From Globodera rostochiensis (taxonomy: Eukaryota; Nematoda; Chromadorea; Rhabditida; Heteroderidae), in assembly GCA_018350325.1 (NCBI GenBank), contig JAEVLN010000025.1, forward strand, positions 1,033,799 through 1,097,798: a stretch of 64,000 bases of DNA. Direction: 5' to 3'. Each line of letters starts with the position of its first letter. Position 1 is the stretch's first letter. The notes below the pieces were generated by a model, which was given only the letters and a program-made list of their open reading frames with translations, made no database searches and was not told where the DNA came from. Below, in pieces: positions 31,230 to 43,682 of this stretch. A program made the translations under genes and the position numbers.

Positions 31230-31726
31230 GGTTCACAATATTAAACAACAATTTCAGTTTGGAAATTCACAATCCAAACAAAATTATTGAAAACTTGAAA
31301 AATCTCGTGAGATTTTACGAGAATTCTTAGGAGTGTATTTTCCCCCGGTTACTCCGGTCGGACCGGGACGGGATCCGGTATTTTGATTTTGCAAAACCGG
31401 GATCGGAAATACGTTTTTTCAAAAACCGGGACTGGGATTCCAAAACCCGGGAATTTCCCGAATTCCGCTCCCGACCTACTCTACTTGTTATACAGTAACA
31501 AAAAATGTTTCTATCCAAAAACTGATCAGCAGCTCCGCGTTGATCCGGAGTGATTTACGAATATATTTTTATTTAAATGTTTAGAAATGCAAATTTTTTT
31601 GTGGTATTTTTACGACTTTAAGCACCCAACCAATTTTTCTTTTCTTGTTTTTATTATCTCAAATTTAGACTTTTGATATAAAAAAATTATTTATACTATT
31701 TAGGTACAGACATATCATTCATTTAT
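31230..31726. other. Spacer downstream of the array with a CCGGGAC-rich element
   Basis: 31339-31490 is a run of ccgggac / gggatcgg words with roughly inverted ends (ccggttactccggtcgg versus ccgctcccgacctac), a member of the CCGGGAC element group. The rest is AT-rich 3' flank of the minus-strand gene. Duplicated at 36968-37465. Confidence 0.5.
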
Positions 31727-32853
31727 TTAAATACTGCCCGAATTCGTGTTCCCAATTTCCTGTACACTTGCCGCGTGTCGTTTAAATTGCTTTTTCCATC
31801 TAAACAAAGTGGTTTTGCCAATTTTCAACATTTTGGCAATATCCCCAACATTCATTTTAGGATTTTTGTCCTTAATTTCATAATAACGTTTCATCAAATC
31901 CTTTTGATCGCCTTGGGGGTATTTATTTGACGCTGAAAAGGAATTTAATGAATACAAATAAATAATAAATTTGGTTCCAAATACTCACTGATTTGGCTAA
32001 GTTCCCTTTTCCATTTGTAAATTGTTGTAAAATTGAGCCCCAACTTTTTTGCGACAGTTTTATCTAATTCATTATAAGAGTTTTTGAATCCGTCACGCTT
32101 TAACTCGGCTTTCATTTGATCAAATTTCTTTATCAATTCATTTTTTGGCTTTTTTTGACTTAGGCCAAATTCTTTTTGCCATTTATATATTTTTTTGCGA
32201 CAGGTTTTTAAATGTTTTGCAATTTTCTCCTCAATTTGATTCCATTCTTTTTTTGAGTGTTTTCCTTTTTGCCTAAATTCGTCTTTCATTGCGTGGAATT
32301 TGTCAATAATTTTACGTTTTCGCTCATCTTCAGCAATATTTTCGTTTGAAGTAATTTTGTTCTGTTCTTCCCCATTTTTGGCATTATCAGAGTGATCAGA
32401 CTCTGTGAGAGGAGGATTCTGATCAGTTGAATTGGGTTCAATTTGTCCAGAGTGATCAGACTCTGTGAGAGGAGGTCTATTGGGTTCAATTTGTCCAGAG
32501 TGATCAGACTCTGTGAGAGGAGGATTCTGATCAGTTGAATTGGGACCGATTTGTCCAAGCTGATCAGTTGAATTGGGTTCAATTTGTCCAAGCTGATCAG
32601 TTGAATTGGGTTCAATTTGTCCAATTTGGGTGTTCTGCCGGTAGATTTGGTGATGGACATTTTGTCCAAAGTTTGTTGGCGCCGGCGTTTTTAAATCATC
32701 GGCTTCATCTTTGTCCCACCATTCATCTACGAATAATTCGTCAAATGTTTGGAGTGGCAAATTCTCCAATTCCTCCAATTGTACGGATTCGGCTTTGTCC
32801 AGTGAATTTGTTGCAAAAAACAAAACAAAAAATAAAATCCAAAAATATTTCAT
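31727..32853 (-). CDS. Secreted triple-HTH repeat protein (intact), first duplicate
   Basis: Minus strand. Exon 1 is 32853-31989, intron 31988-31933 (56 bp), exon 2 31932-31727; 356 residues. ATG 32853 is chosen because MKYFWILFFVLFFATNSLDK, then AES matches the family leader; an upstream in-frame ATG at 32940 would add 29 non-homologous residues. FDELFVDEWWDKDEADDLK is a diverged GWWD block. Five repeat units follow: two LGQIEPNSTDQ, one IGPNSTDQ, one truncated (IEPNRPPL) and one long-form. HTH 1 to HTH 3 are present. The tail is shortened: about 15 residues including VDGHSVEEN are missing (QFKRHAASVQEIGN). Confidence 0.8.
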
Positions 32854-33104
32854 TTTTACAATATAAATTGTATTTAGCATCTTTGATAAATAATGCTTGA
32901 AAGTAATAAATGACAGCCAGCAATTGAAATGGACATTCATATAAATCCAATTTATTTAATAATTATCTCCCCTAATCAATATTCCTGACAACAAAATTGG
33001 TGATCGAATGTGAATATACAGAAAAAAAATATTTTCCAATAATTTAAATTCGCCTGGAGTAAAAGTAACATTTTTCAGCTTCTGTACAACTTTGTCAAAG
33101 CCTT
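32854..33104 (-). other. 5' flank of the minus-strand gene
   Basis: Family 5' flank in reverse (tttgataaataatgcttgaaagtaataaatgacagcc, attcatataaatcca, aatcaatattcctgac). Duplicated at 38593-38843. No gene. Confidence 0.5.
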
Positions 33105-33258
33105 GTTTACCCGGGACCGGGATTGAGAAAATAATAAACTGGGATTTTATGAGTGGGAAAATTAATCAAATCCCGGTCAAAAAAACCGGGACTAATGGGC
33201 AAAAACAAAGATTGTCAATTTTGAAAAAACCGGGATTTATAAGGGGGAAATTCAGTCC
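33105..33258. mobile_element. CCGGGAC-rich insertion in front of a family relic
   Basis: Runs of cccgggaccgggat, tcccggtcaaaaaaaccggg and accgggatttataagg lie immediately before family homology resumes at 33259 (ACAATCGCACAAAAATATTT). Ends are not clear inverted repeats here. Duplicated at 38844-38997. Confidence 0.45.
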
Positions 33259-33479
33259 TAAAACAATCGCACAAAAATATTTGAATGGAAAAAAGAATTA
33301 GGCATAAGTCAATTCCATAAAAAAGAAGAACGTAAACATTTAATAGAGAAATTTAATCAATGAAAGCCGAGTTAAAGCGGGACGGATTCAAAAGTTCTTA
33401 TAAAAACGAATTAAATGAAACTGTAGCAAAAGAGTTGTGCCTCAATTTTAGAACAATCTACGCTTGGATATATGAACTT
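33259..33479 (+). pseudogene. Family relic truncated at the duplication junction
   Basis: End of HTH 1 (NRTKIFEWKKELGISQFHKK) and HTH 2 (MKAELKRDGFKSSYKNELNE, TVAKELCLNFRTIYAWIYEL), with a stop or frame break at about 33359. At 33479 the sequence switches to the 21-bp array. The full-length version of this relic is at 38998-39523. Confidence 0.7.
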
Positions 33480-36400
33480 ACAACATGCTGGCGCAGGGGA
33501 ACACCATGCTGGCGCAGGGGAACAACATGCTGGCGCAGGGGAACAACATGCTGGCGCAGGGGAACAACACGCTGGCGCAGGGGAACAACATGCTGGCGCA
33601 GCGGAACAACATGCTGGCGCAGCGGAACAACATGCTGGCGCAGGGGAACAACATGCTGGCGCAGCGGAACAACATGCTGGCGCAGCGGAACAACATGCTG
33701 GCGCAGGGGAACACCATGCTGGCCCTGGGGAACACCATGCTGGCGCAGGGGAACAACATGCTGGCGCAGGGGAACAACATGCTGGCGCAGCGGAACAACA
33801 TGCTGGCGCAGGGGAACAACATGCTGGTGCAGGGGAACAACATGCTGGTGCAGGAGAACAACATGCTGGCGCAGCGGAACAACATGCTGGCGCAGGGGAA
33901 CAACATGCTGGTGCAGGGGAACAACATGCTGGTGCAGGAGAACAACATGCTGGCGCTGGGGAACAACATGCTGGCGCAGGGGAACAACATGCTGGTGCAG
34001 GGGAACAACATGCTGGTGCAGGAGAACAACATGCTGGCGCAGCGGAACAACATGCTGGCGCAGGGGAACAACATGCTGGTGCAGGGGAACAACATGCTGG
34101 CGCAGGGGAACAACATGCTTGCGCAGGGGAACAACATGCTGGCGCAGCGGAACAACATGGTGCAGGAGAACAACATGCTGGCGCTGGGGAACAACATGCT
34201 GGCGCAGGGTAACAACATGCTGGTGCAGGAGAACAACATGCTGGCGCAGGGGAACAACATGCTGGCGCTGGGGAACACCATGCTGGCGCAGGGGAACAAC
34301 ATGCTGGCGCAGCGGAACAACATGCTGGCGAAGGGGAACACCATGCTGGCACAGGGGAACAACATGCTGGCGCAGGGGAACAACATGCTGGCGCAGGGGA
34401 ACAACATGCTGGTGCAGGAGAACAACATGCTGGCGCTGGGGAACAACATGCTGGCGCAGGGGAACAACATGCTGGTGCAGGGGAACAACATGCTGGTGCA
34501 GGAGAACAACATGCTGGCGCAGCGGAACAACATGCTGGCGCAGGGGAACAACATGCTGGCGCAGCGGAACAACATGCTGGCGCAGGGGAACAACATGCTG
34601 GCGCAGCGGAACAACATGCTGGCGCAGCGGAACAACATGCTGGCGCAGGGGAACACCATGCTGGCCCTGGGGAACACCATGCTGGCGCAGGGGAACAACA
34701 TGCTGGCGCAGGGGAACAACATGCTGGCGCAGCGGAACAACATGCTGGCGCAGGGGAACAACATGCTGGTGCAGGGGAACAACATGCTGGTGCAGGAGAA
34801 CAACATGCTGGCGCAGCGGAACAACATGCTGGCGCAGGGGAACAACATGCTGGTGCAGGGGAACAACATGCTGGTGCAGGAGAACAACATGCTGGCGCTG
34901 GGGAACAACATGCTGGCGCAGGGGAACAACATGCTGGTGCAGGGGAACAACATGCTGGTGCAGGAGAACAACATGCTGGCGCAGCGGAACAACATGCTGG
35001 CGCAGGGGAACAACATGCTGGTGCAGGGGAACAACATGCTGGCGCAGGGGAACAACATGCTTGCGCAGGGGAACAACATGCTGGCGCAGCGGAACAACAT
35101 GGTGCAGGAGAACAACATGCTGGCGCTGGGGAACAACATGCTGGCGCAGGGTAACAACATGCTGGTGCAGGAGAACAACATGCTGGCGCAGGGGAACAAC
35201 ATGCTGGCGCTGGGGAACACCATGCTGGCGCAGGGGAACAACATGCTGGCGCAGCGGAACAACATGCTGGCGAAGGGGAACACCATGCTGGCACAGGGGA
35301 ACAACATGCTGGCGCAGGGGAACAACATGCTGGCGCAGGGGAACAACATGCTGGTGCAGGAGAACAACATGCTGGCGCTGGGGAACAACATGCTGGCGCA
35401 GGGGAACAACATGCTGGTGCAGGGGAACAACATGCTGGTGCAGGAGAACAACATGCTGGCGCAGCGGAACAACATGCTGGCGCAGGGGAACATCATGCTG
35501 GTGCAGGGGAACAACATGCTGGCGCAGGCTAACAACATGCTTGCGCAGGGGAACAACATGCTGGCGCAGGGGAAAGGGGAACAACATGCTGGCGCAGGGG
35601 AACAACATGCTGGCGCAGCGGAACAACATGCTGGCGCAGGGGAACAACATGCTGGCGCAGCGGAACAACATGCTGGCGCAGCGAAACAACATGCTGGCGC
35701 AGCGGAACAACATGCTGGCGCAGGGGAACACCATGCTGGCGCAGGGGAACAACATGCTGGCGCAGGGGAACAACATGCTGGCGCAGGGGAACAACACGCT
35801 GGCGCAGGGGAACAACATGCTGGCGCAGCGGAACAACATGCTGGCGCAGCGGAACAACATGCTGGCGCAGGGGAACAACATGCTGGCGCAGCGGAACAAC
35901 ATGCTGGCGCAGCGGAACAACATGCTGGCGCAGGGGAACACCATGCTGGCCCTGGGGAACACCATGCTGGCGCAGGGGAACAACATGCTGGCGCAGGGGA
36001 ACAACATGCTGGCGCAGCGGAACAACATGCTGGCGCAGGGGAACAACATGCTGGTGCAGGGGAACAACATGCTGGTGCAGGAGAACAACATGCTGGCGCA
36101 GCGGAACAACATGCTGGCGCAGGGGAACAACATGCTGGTGCAGGGGAACAACATGCTGGTGCAGGAGAACAACATGCTGGCGCTGGGGAACAACATGCTG
36201 GCGCAGGGGAACAACATGCTGGTGCAGGGGAACAACATGCTGGTGCAGGAGAACAACATGCTGGCGCAGCGGAACAACATGCTGGCGCAGGGGAACAACA
36301 TGCTGGTGCAGGGGAACAACATGCTGGCGCAGGGGAACAACATGCTTGCGCAGGGGAACAACATGCTGGCGCAGCGGAACAACATGGTGCAGGAGAACAA

Positions 36401-36952
36401 CATGCTGGCGCTGGGGAACAACATGCTGGCGCAGGGTAACAACATGCTGGTGCAGGAGAACAACATGCTGGCGCAGGGGAACAACATGCTGGCGCTGGGG
36501 AACACCATGCTGGCGCAGGGGAACAACATGCTGGCGCAGCGGAACAACATGCTGGCGAAGGGGAACACCATGCTGGCACAGGGGAACAACATGCTGGCGC
36601 AGGGGAACAACATGCTGGCGCAGGGGAACAACATGCTGGTGCAGGAGAACAACATGCTGGCGCAGGGGAACAACATGCTGGCGCTGGGGAACACCATGCT
36701 GGCGCAGGGGAACAACATGCTGGCGCAGCGGAACAACATGCTGGCGAAGGGGAACACCATGCTGGTGCAGGGGAACAACATGCTGGCGCAGGGGAACAAC
36801 ATGCTGGTGCAGGGGAACAACATGCTGGCGCAGGGGAACAACATGCTGGTGCAGGGGAACACCATGCTGGCGCAGGGGAACAACATGCTGGCGCAGCGGA
36901 ACAACATGCTGGCGAAGGGGAACACCATGCTGGCACAGGGGAACAACATGCT
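33480..36952. repeat. 21-bp minisatellite array, second copy (about 3.5 kb)
   Basis: About 165 units, corresponding to 27742-31214. It has the same short unit, the same ggg-taa changes (34212, 36439) and the same ggggaaagggg irregularity (near 35571). The EQHAGAG frame again ends EQHAAGDK at 36965-36967. There is no MDAS start in this copy, so it cannot be an independent complete gene. Confidence 0.9.
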
Positions 36953-36967
36953 GCAGGTGATAAATAA

Positions 36968-37465
36968 GGTTCACAATATTAAACAACAATTTCAGTTTGG
37001 AAATTCACAATCCAAACAAAATTATTGAAAACTTGAAAAATCTCGTGAGATTTTACGAGAATTCTTAGGAGTGTATTTTCCCCCGGTTACTCCGGTCGGA
37101 CCGGGACGGGATCCGGTATTTTGATTTTGCAAAACCGGGATCGGAAATACGTTTTTTCAAAAACCGGGACTGGGATTCCAAAACCCGGGAATTTCCCGAA
37201 TTCCGCTCCCGACCTACTCTACTTGTTATACAGTAACAAAAAATGTTTCTATCCAAAAACTGATCAGCAGCTCCGCGTTGATCCGGAGTGATTTACGAAT
37301 ATATTTTTATTTAAATGTTTAGAAATGCAAATTTTTTTGTGGTATTTTTACGACTTTAAGCACCCAACCAATTTTTCTTTTCTTGTTTTTATTATCTCAA
37401 ATTTAGACTTTTGATATAAAAAAAATTATTTATACTATTTAGGTACAGACATATCATTCATTTAT
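36968..37465. other. Duplicate of the array-downstream spacer
   Basis: Same content as 31230-31726, including the CCGGGAC element; differs by one A in the run near 37420-37426. Confidence 0.6.
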
Positions 37466-38592
37466 TTAAATACTGCCCGAATTCGTGTTCCCAATTTCCT
37501 GTACACTTGCCGCGTGTCGTTTAAATTGCTTTTTCCATCTAAACAAAGTGGTTTTGCCAATTTTCAACATTTTGGCAATATCCCCAACATTCATTTTAGG
37601 ATTTTTGTCCTTAATTTCATAATAACGTTTCATCAAATCCTTTTGATCGCCTTGGGGGTATTTATTTGACGCTGAAAAGGAATTTAATGAATACAAATAA
37701 ATAATAAATTTGGTTCCAAATACTCACTGATTTGGCTAAGTTCCCTTTTCCATTTGTAAATTGTTGTAAAATTGAGCCCCAACTTTTTTGCGACAGTTTT
37801 ATCTAATTCATTATAAGAGTTTTTGAATCCGTCACGCTTTAACTCGGCTTTCATTTGATCAAATTTCTTTATCAATTCATTTTTTGGCTTTTTTTGACTT
37901 AGGCCAAATTCTTTTTGCCATTTATATATTTTTTTGCGACAGGTTTTTAAATGTTTTGCAATTTTCTCCTCAATTTGATTCCATTCTTTTTTTGAGTGTT
38001 TTCCTTTTTGCCTAAATTCGTCTTTCATTGCGTGGAATTTGTCAATAATTTTACGTTTTCGCTCATCTTCAGCAATATTTTCGTTTGAAGTAATTTTGTT
38101 CTGTTCTTCCCCATTTTTGGCATTATCAGAGTGATCAGACTCTGTGAGAGGAGGATTCTGATCAGTTGAATTGGGTTCAATTTGTCCAGAGTGATCAGAC
38201 TCTGTGAGAGGAGGTCTATTGGGTTCAATTTGTCCAGAGTGATCAGACTCTGTGAGAGGAGGATTCTGATCAGTTGAATTGGGACCGATTTGTCCAAGCT
38301 GATCAGTTGAATTGGGTTCAATTTGTCCAAGCTGATCAGTTGAATTGGGTTCAATTTGTCCAATTTGGGTGTTCTGCCGGTAGATTTGGTGATGGACATT
38401 TTGTCCAAAGTTTGTTGGCGCCGGCGTTTTTAAATCATCGGCTTCATCTTTGTCCCACCATTCATCTACGAATAATTCGTCAAATGTTTGGAGTGGCAAA
38501 TTCTCCAATTCCTCCAATTGTACGGATTCGGCTTTGTCCAGTGAATTTGTTGCAAAAAACAAAACAAAAAATAAAATCCAAAAATATTTCAT
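37466..38592 (-). CDS. Secreted triple-HTH repeat protein (intact), second duplicate
   Basis: Minus strand. Exon 1 is 38592-37728, intron 37727-37672, exon 2 37671-37466. The translated product is identical to that of 31727-32853 as far as I can read (356 residues). The features are the same: FFVLFFATNSLDK leader, VDEWWDKDEADD, five repeat units with one truncated, three HTH-like repeats and the shortened tail. The identity means the duplication is very recent, under gene conversion, or an assembly duplicate. Confidence 0.8.
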
Positions 38593-38997
38593 TTTTACAA
38601 TATAAATTGTATTTAGCATCTTTGATAAATAATGCTTGAAAGTAATAAATGACAGCCAGCAATTGAAATGGACATTCATATAAATCCAATTTATTTAATA
38701 ATTATCTCCCCTAATCAATATTCCTGACAACAAAATTGGTGATCGAATGTGAATATACAGAAAAAAAATATTTTCCAATAATTTAAATTCGCCTGGAGTA
38801 AAAGTAACATTTTTCAGCTTCTGTACAACTTTGTCAAAGCCTTGTTTACCCGGGACCGGGATTGAGAAAATAATAAACTGGGATTTTATGAGTGGGAAAA
38901 TTAATCAAATCCCGGTCAAAAAAACCGGGACTAATGGGCAAAAACAAAGATTGTCAATTTTGAAAAAACCGGGATTTATAAGGGGGAAATTCAGTCC

Positions 38998-39523
38998 TAA
39001 AACAATCGCACAAAAATATTTGAATGGAAAAAAGAATTAGGCATAAGTCAATTCCATAAAAAAGAAGAACGTAAACATTTAATAGAGAAATTTAATCAAT
39101 GAAAGCCGAGTTAAAGCGGGACGGATTCAAAAGTTCTTATAAAAACGAATTAAATGAAACTGTAGCAAAAGAGTTGTGCCTCAATTTTAGAACAATCTAC
39201 GCTTGGATATATGAACTTGGCCAAACCAGTGAGTCTTTACCCCAAATTTATTAATAATTTATAATAAGCACCAATTCATAAATACTTCACCAACGAGCAA
39301 AAAAAATTGATGAAACATTATATGACATTAAGGGCAAAAATCCTAAAATTAGAGACGAGGACATTGCTAAAGGCCTGAAAATTGGAAGACGCACTTTGAT
39401 TAGATGGAAAAAGCAATTTGAACGAGAGCAATTTCATCCAAATTCTGTCGATGAACATTCTGTAGAAGAAAATGCCGGCTCAAATGTTCTGGAAATTGGG
39501 AACTCGATTCGGGGAGTATTTGA
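38998..39523 (+). pseudogene. Family relic: HTH 1 end to exon-2 tail
   Basis: Same start as 33259, but not cut at the duplication junction: it continues past GGCCAAACCA to a donor at 39229, a shortened 40-bp intron (to about 39268) and exon 2. Exon 2 has a frameshift (KHYMTLRAKIL-like), but HTH 3 (GRRTLIRWKKQF) and the tail (NSVDEHSVEENAGSNVLEIG) are recognisable up to a stop at 39521-39523. A stop sits near 39099. The signal peptide and repeats are missing, replaced by the CCGGGAC element on the left. Confidence 0.7.
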
Positions 39524-40124
39524 ATGATCAACAAATATTTAAATTTGATATGGCAGTATTTTCCAATTGTTTAAGCTAAGATTTCTGTAACAAATTATTA
39601 ACATATGCGATTGATTGTGATAGTTAAATGTAATATATTATGCACCAGGGATGTAACCTGATGCCCACAAAAATATCCGGAAACCGAATTCCGACTCCTA
39701 AAAAAGAATTCCAAATTCGGCATGAAAAAGTTGTCCACTGAATTCGGAAAATTTCTAAATCCTAGAAACATTTATTATGTTATTTTGATTTTAATTAATA
39801 AGACTTTTAATTGTCTATAAATCAGGGTCTTATTTAATAGATTTGTTTTTTTGTTGAATAACATTTTTGGAACGAACTTTTATTTTGAATTGAGAAACTT
39901 TATTATTAAAAAAAAAATTCAGAGAAACCTATGATTCCCCGTACGGGATGCATTCATTCCGGCCTTCACATTTTATAAAGACCATAAAGATAAATTGTAC
40001 AGACCAGCAGGGATGTCTTCCGTTCTATATTGCGTGCCGTATTTTTGGTTGTTCCGTATGCCGTATTGTGGGTAAAAATTTGAACATTAAGGAAAAACGA
40101 CTTTTTTTTAAAGTATCTCCAAAA
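39524..40124. other. Spacer with hAT-like element ends
   Basis: CAGGGATGTAACCTGATGCC near 39647 and CAGGGATGTCTTCCGTTCTA near 40007 resemble ends of the CAGGGATG elements at 12016 and 55709, but no matching right ends or duplications are visible. The rest is AT-rich. Confidence 0.45.
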
Positions 40125-40209
40125 GCGGATAGAATAACCGGGGAAAGTTAGAGACTTAGGGGTTTGTTAGGCTTAGGCCTAAGCCACCCTGGCTTGGGGT
40201 TTGTTAACC
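40125..40209. repeat. Dispersed repeat with TTAGGC (telomere-like) core
   Basis: ggatagaataaccggggaaa through gttaggcttaggcctaagcc to accctggcttggggtttgtt. Related copies lie at 53451-53557 (reverse) and 57833-57945. The core contains two or more TTAGGC units, the nematode telomere hexamer, next to inverted GCCTAA. Confidence 0.65.
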
Positions 40210-40473
40210 AAAATACGATACAATTTTTTTACGATGCACGATAATGCCAAAATTACGATATTTACGATTACGATAAACGTACGATATTTTTTCTTGCTGT
40301 TATAAAAATTCAAAAAAAAAATTATTATTTCCAGTTTTTTTAATTAGCACCGCCGGGAAAAGGCAAATAATGATCGAATCTTGCTTATTAAACGATTTTT
40401 AGACCAAGTTATTTTTCGAAAATTTAAAATCATTAAATGCCAAATCGTTTTTTCCAAATCATTGACCATTCAT
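40210..40473. other. Spacer with ACGATA-rich simple sequence
   Basis: 40205-40290 is rich in acgata/acgatt words; the rest is the AT-rich 3' flank of the minus-strand gene. No gene. Confidence 0.4.
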
Positions 40474-41458
40474 TCAAATACTCCCCAAATTTGAGTTCTC
40501 AATTTCCTGAAGATTTGCCGCGGCATTCTCTGCCACAGAATGTCCATCGACAGAATTTGGGTGAAATTGTTGTCGTTTAAATTGCCTTTTCCATCTAACC
40601 AAAGTGCGTGATACAATGTTCAACATTTTGGCAATGTTTTCGTCACTCATTTTAGGATTTTGGCCTTTAATTTCATAATAACGTTTCATTAATTCCTTTT
40701 GTTGGCTGTGGGAGTATTTTTGGTTTGGTTCTGTAAATGAATTTAATTTAATATAAATAAACAATAAAATTGGGCTCGAAATACTCACTGCTTTGGCCAA
40801 GTTCACGTTTCCAAGCGTAAATTGTTCTATCACTGAGGCCCAATTCTTTTGCGACAGTTTCATCAATTTGATTGGGATAAAAGTTTTTGATTCCGACCCG
40901 CTTAAACTCGGCTTTCATTTTCTCAAATTTCTCTACCAAATTTTTTTGCTTATTTTTTGAATTTCGTCGAGTTAAACCAAATTCTTTTTTCCATTTATAT
41001 ATTTTTGAGCGACAGACTTTTAAATGTTTAGCAATTTTCTCCTCAATTTGATTCCATTCTTTTACCGAATATTTTCCTTTTTGCTTAAATTCGTCTTTCA
41101 TTTTGTGGAATTTGTCGATAATTTTACGTTTTTTGTTTGAAGAAATTTTTTCACAATTTTTGGGTTTATCAGAGTGATCAGACTCTGTGAGAGGAGGATT
41201 CTGATCAGTTGAATTGGGTTCAATTTGTCCAATTTGGGTGTTCTGCCGGTCGATTTGGTGATGGACATTTTGTCCAAAGTTTGTTGTCGCCGGCGTTTTC
41301 AAATCTTCGGCTTCACCTTTGTCCCACCAGCCTTCTCCGAATATTTCATCAAATGTTTTGAGTGGCGTTTCCTCCAATTTTACTTTTACGGATTCGGCTT
41401 TGTCCAGTAAATTTGTTACAAATAAAGCCAACAAAATTAAAACCCAAAATTCTTCCAT
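40474..41458 (-). CDS. Secreted triple-HTH repeat protein with a single repeat (intact)
   Basis: Minus strand. Exon 1 41458-40789, intron 40788-40731 (58 bp), exon 2 40730-40474; 308 residues. Leader MEEFWVLILLALFVTNLLDK, then AES; complete FDEIFGEGWWDKGEAEDLK; only one 11-residue unit (GQIEPNSTDQN). The linker is shortened (SDKPKNCEKISSNKKRKIID). HTH 1 (CRSKIYKWKKEFGLTRR), HTH 2 (SDRTIYAWKRELGQSS) and HTH 3 (VSRTLVRWKRQFKRQQ) are all present. The tail is complete (SVDGHSVAENAAANLQEIEN). This copy shows the minimal functional-looking repeat number. Confidence 0.85.
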
Positions 41459-42315
41459 TTTATTTGGGCAAAATAACCTCTGAATATAGGGATTAAATAT
41501 TAGTTAGATCTGATAAAAAATTCGATAAAATTAATAAATGACAGCCCACAAATGAAGTGGGGCATCCACATAAATCATTCTTTAATAATATTGCCTAAAA
41601 CTTTTGAACCGGGACCAAATCAATAAATATTCTTGACATCTCATAAATATTTTCAACTAATTCATTATTTTATATAGTTTAGTTCTCACAAAAAAGTGAG
41701 CCCATACCCTACTCTTGTATATCTCAAAAACAGGACATATTTTGAAAATTAGTAAACATTTCGCCCAAAAAATAATTCACAAAAAGTTTCAAAGCGAATT
41801 GGACCAATTTTCATTACAATTGAGTCAAAATTCCAAAAAATTTTCTCGGCGCGCCTATCGGCACCGCCGACCAGCGTTGTCTCAAATTCCGATTTTCGAC
41901 CTTTTTTTACTTTTGACACAGCCCTGCCGCCGACCTCCCTCTCAGAACCCAAAAATTGTAAAAATTCTGACAATTTTTCTTCACAAATGTCGTTAAATTA
42001 TTGTCCCGGCGGCGTTTATCGACGTCGCCGGATCATTCCTATTCTTAAAAAGCTTAAAAAATTGCCGTAGTTTTAAAATTTTTTGTTGCAAAACTTCTCT
42101 GATCATCCGGTCTCTAATAGAAGCGACCGGAAATTGTCACCTTTTCCTCCAATTGTATCAATAATTTTAGGGTTGGCAAAAATTTGAAAAATGATCGCCA
42201 GCTTTATTGATTTTCTGAGTGACTCCAAAGAATTTTTATTATTTGCAAAATATCCACAATTTCATTTCCAAAATATTCAGATAAATCGCAATTATTAGAG
42301 ATAATTTATCTTAAC
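41459..42315. other. Divergent intergenic region between 41458 (minus) and 42316 (plus)
   Basis: Family 5' flanks back to back. It includes the GACATCTCATAAATATTTTC module (41635), two GC-rich palindromic units (41846-41873 and 42003-42032), and the CATCCGGTCTCTAATAGAAG element at 42103-42131 just ahead of the plus-strand copy. Confidence 0.5.
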
Positions 42316-43236
42316 ATGAATGTGTTTTGGATTTTAATTTTGGTCTCATTTTTTGCAACAAATTCACTGGACAAAGCCGAATCCGTAAAAGTGGATGAAA
42401 AGCCATACAAAATATTTGATGAAATATTCGGAGAAGGATGGTGGGACAATGATAAAGCCGAAGAATGGCATAAATTAACGCTTGAACAAATTGGACCCGA
42501 TTCAACTGATCAGAATCCTCCTCTCACAGAGTCTGATCACTTTGGACAAATTGAACCCAATTCAACTGATCAGAATCCTCCTCTCACAGAGACTGATCAC
42601 TCTGATAATGCCAAAAATGGCGAAGAACAGAACGAAATAATAAAAGAAATTTTTTCATATGAAAAACGTAAAATTGTTGACAAATTCCATGCAATTAAAG
42701 ACGAATTTAGGCAAAAAGGGAAAGTTCGGCAAAAGAATGGGTTCAAATTGAAGATAAAATTGCTAAACATTTAAAGGTCAATCGCACAAAAATATATAAA
42801 TGGAAAAAAGAATTTGGCCTAAGCCAAAAAAAGACAAAAAATGAGCGAAAAAATTTGATAGATAAATTTGATCAAATGAAAGCCGAGTTAACGCGGGACG
42901 GTTTCAAAAAATCATACAAAGAAATAAATGAAACGGTCGCGAAAGAGTTGGGTCTTAGTGATGCAACAATTTACGCTTGGAAACGTGAACTTGGCCAAAC
43001 CAGTGAGTATTTTGAGTTCAATTTTATTATTTATTTATATTAATTAAAATACTTTTACAGAACCAAAACATACATATTCCCACAGCGAACAAAAGGAATT
43101 GATGAAACGTTATTATAAAATAAAGGACGAAAATTCTAAAATTAGAGATGAGAACATTGCTAAAAGGTTGCAAATAGGAAGTGCCACTTTAATTAGATGG
43201 AAAAAGCAATTTGAACGAGGGCTATCCCGCAGATGA
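42316..43236 (+). pseudogene. Secreted triple-HTH family member with one frameshift and truncated end
   Basis: ATG 42316 (MNVFWILILVSFFATNSLDK) gives a good leader, the FGEGWWDNDKAEEWHK subfamily block and two repeat units (variant IGPDSTDQ and GQIEPNSTDQ). One base is lost at about 42722 (GKVRQKNG instead of GKYS...KE), ending the ORF at 42774. The lost frame resumes HTH 1, then HTH 2 (42855-43002), donor 43003, intron to 43060. Exon 2 reads HTH 3 up to LIRWKKQFERG, then stops at 43234-43236 in foreign sequence, so the tail is missing. Confidence 0.75.
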
Positions 43237-43682
43237 AAATTTCTTAGACGACTCAAAATTTGATACGATTTCTCTTTCGACAAAATTTTGAAGAATTCAT
43301 CTTTTATTTTTGAACCGAAAAAAAACCTCGAAATTCGATCAATGGCACATGTTCACTTTTTTATGGCCGAATTCCTCCTGGCTTCAACTCCGCCCACTTT
43401 TTTTCCTGATTAAATAAACGCCATTCAAATGCCATGAAATGATGCCGCTTGACAACGTTGTTTTGGAAAACTCATACCGATATTAACCTTAAAAAAGGAC
43501 CCCCGAGGGGCTTCTGCATTGGGAAGAAGTTGTTAATTAACTCCATATCTCCTCTACCCAAAGTCTCACTCCCACACATATTTCATCCCTCAATTGGTCA
43601 TTTGTCATGAATAGAACCCGGATTAATGGACTTATAACACGTAAAAATGTGGACAAAAAATTCCCAAAATATGGGATTTTAT
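43237..43682. other. Spacer without a gene
   Basis: Moderate GC in 43340-43600. I see no ORF with domain-like features and no clear repeat apart from the start of the 43683 unit. Confidence 0.35.

Larger units (their letters stand above)
27742..39217. repeat. Tandem segmental duplication, 5.74-kb unit
   Basis: 27742-33479 and 33480-39217 match at offset 5,738 (5,739 after a one-base indel in the A-run near 31687/37426). I saw only one substitution (28575 T versus 34313 C) and that indel on inspection. Each unit holds about 3.5 kb of 21-bp array, the array end, an intact minus-strand family gene and a plus-strand family relic. The junction at 33479/33480 cuts a relic at ATGAACTT and resumes inside the array. 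Confidence 0.85.
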
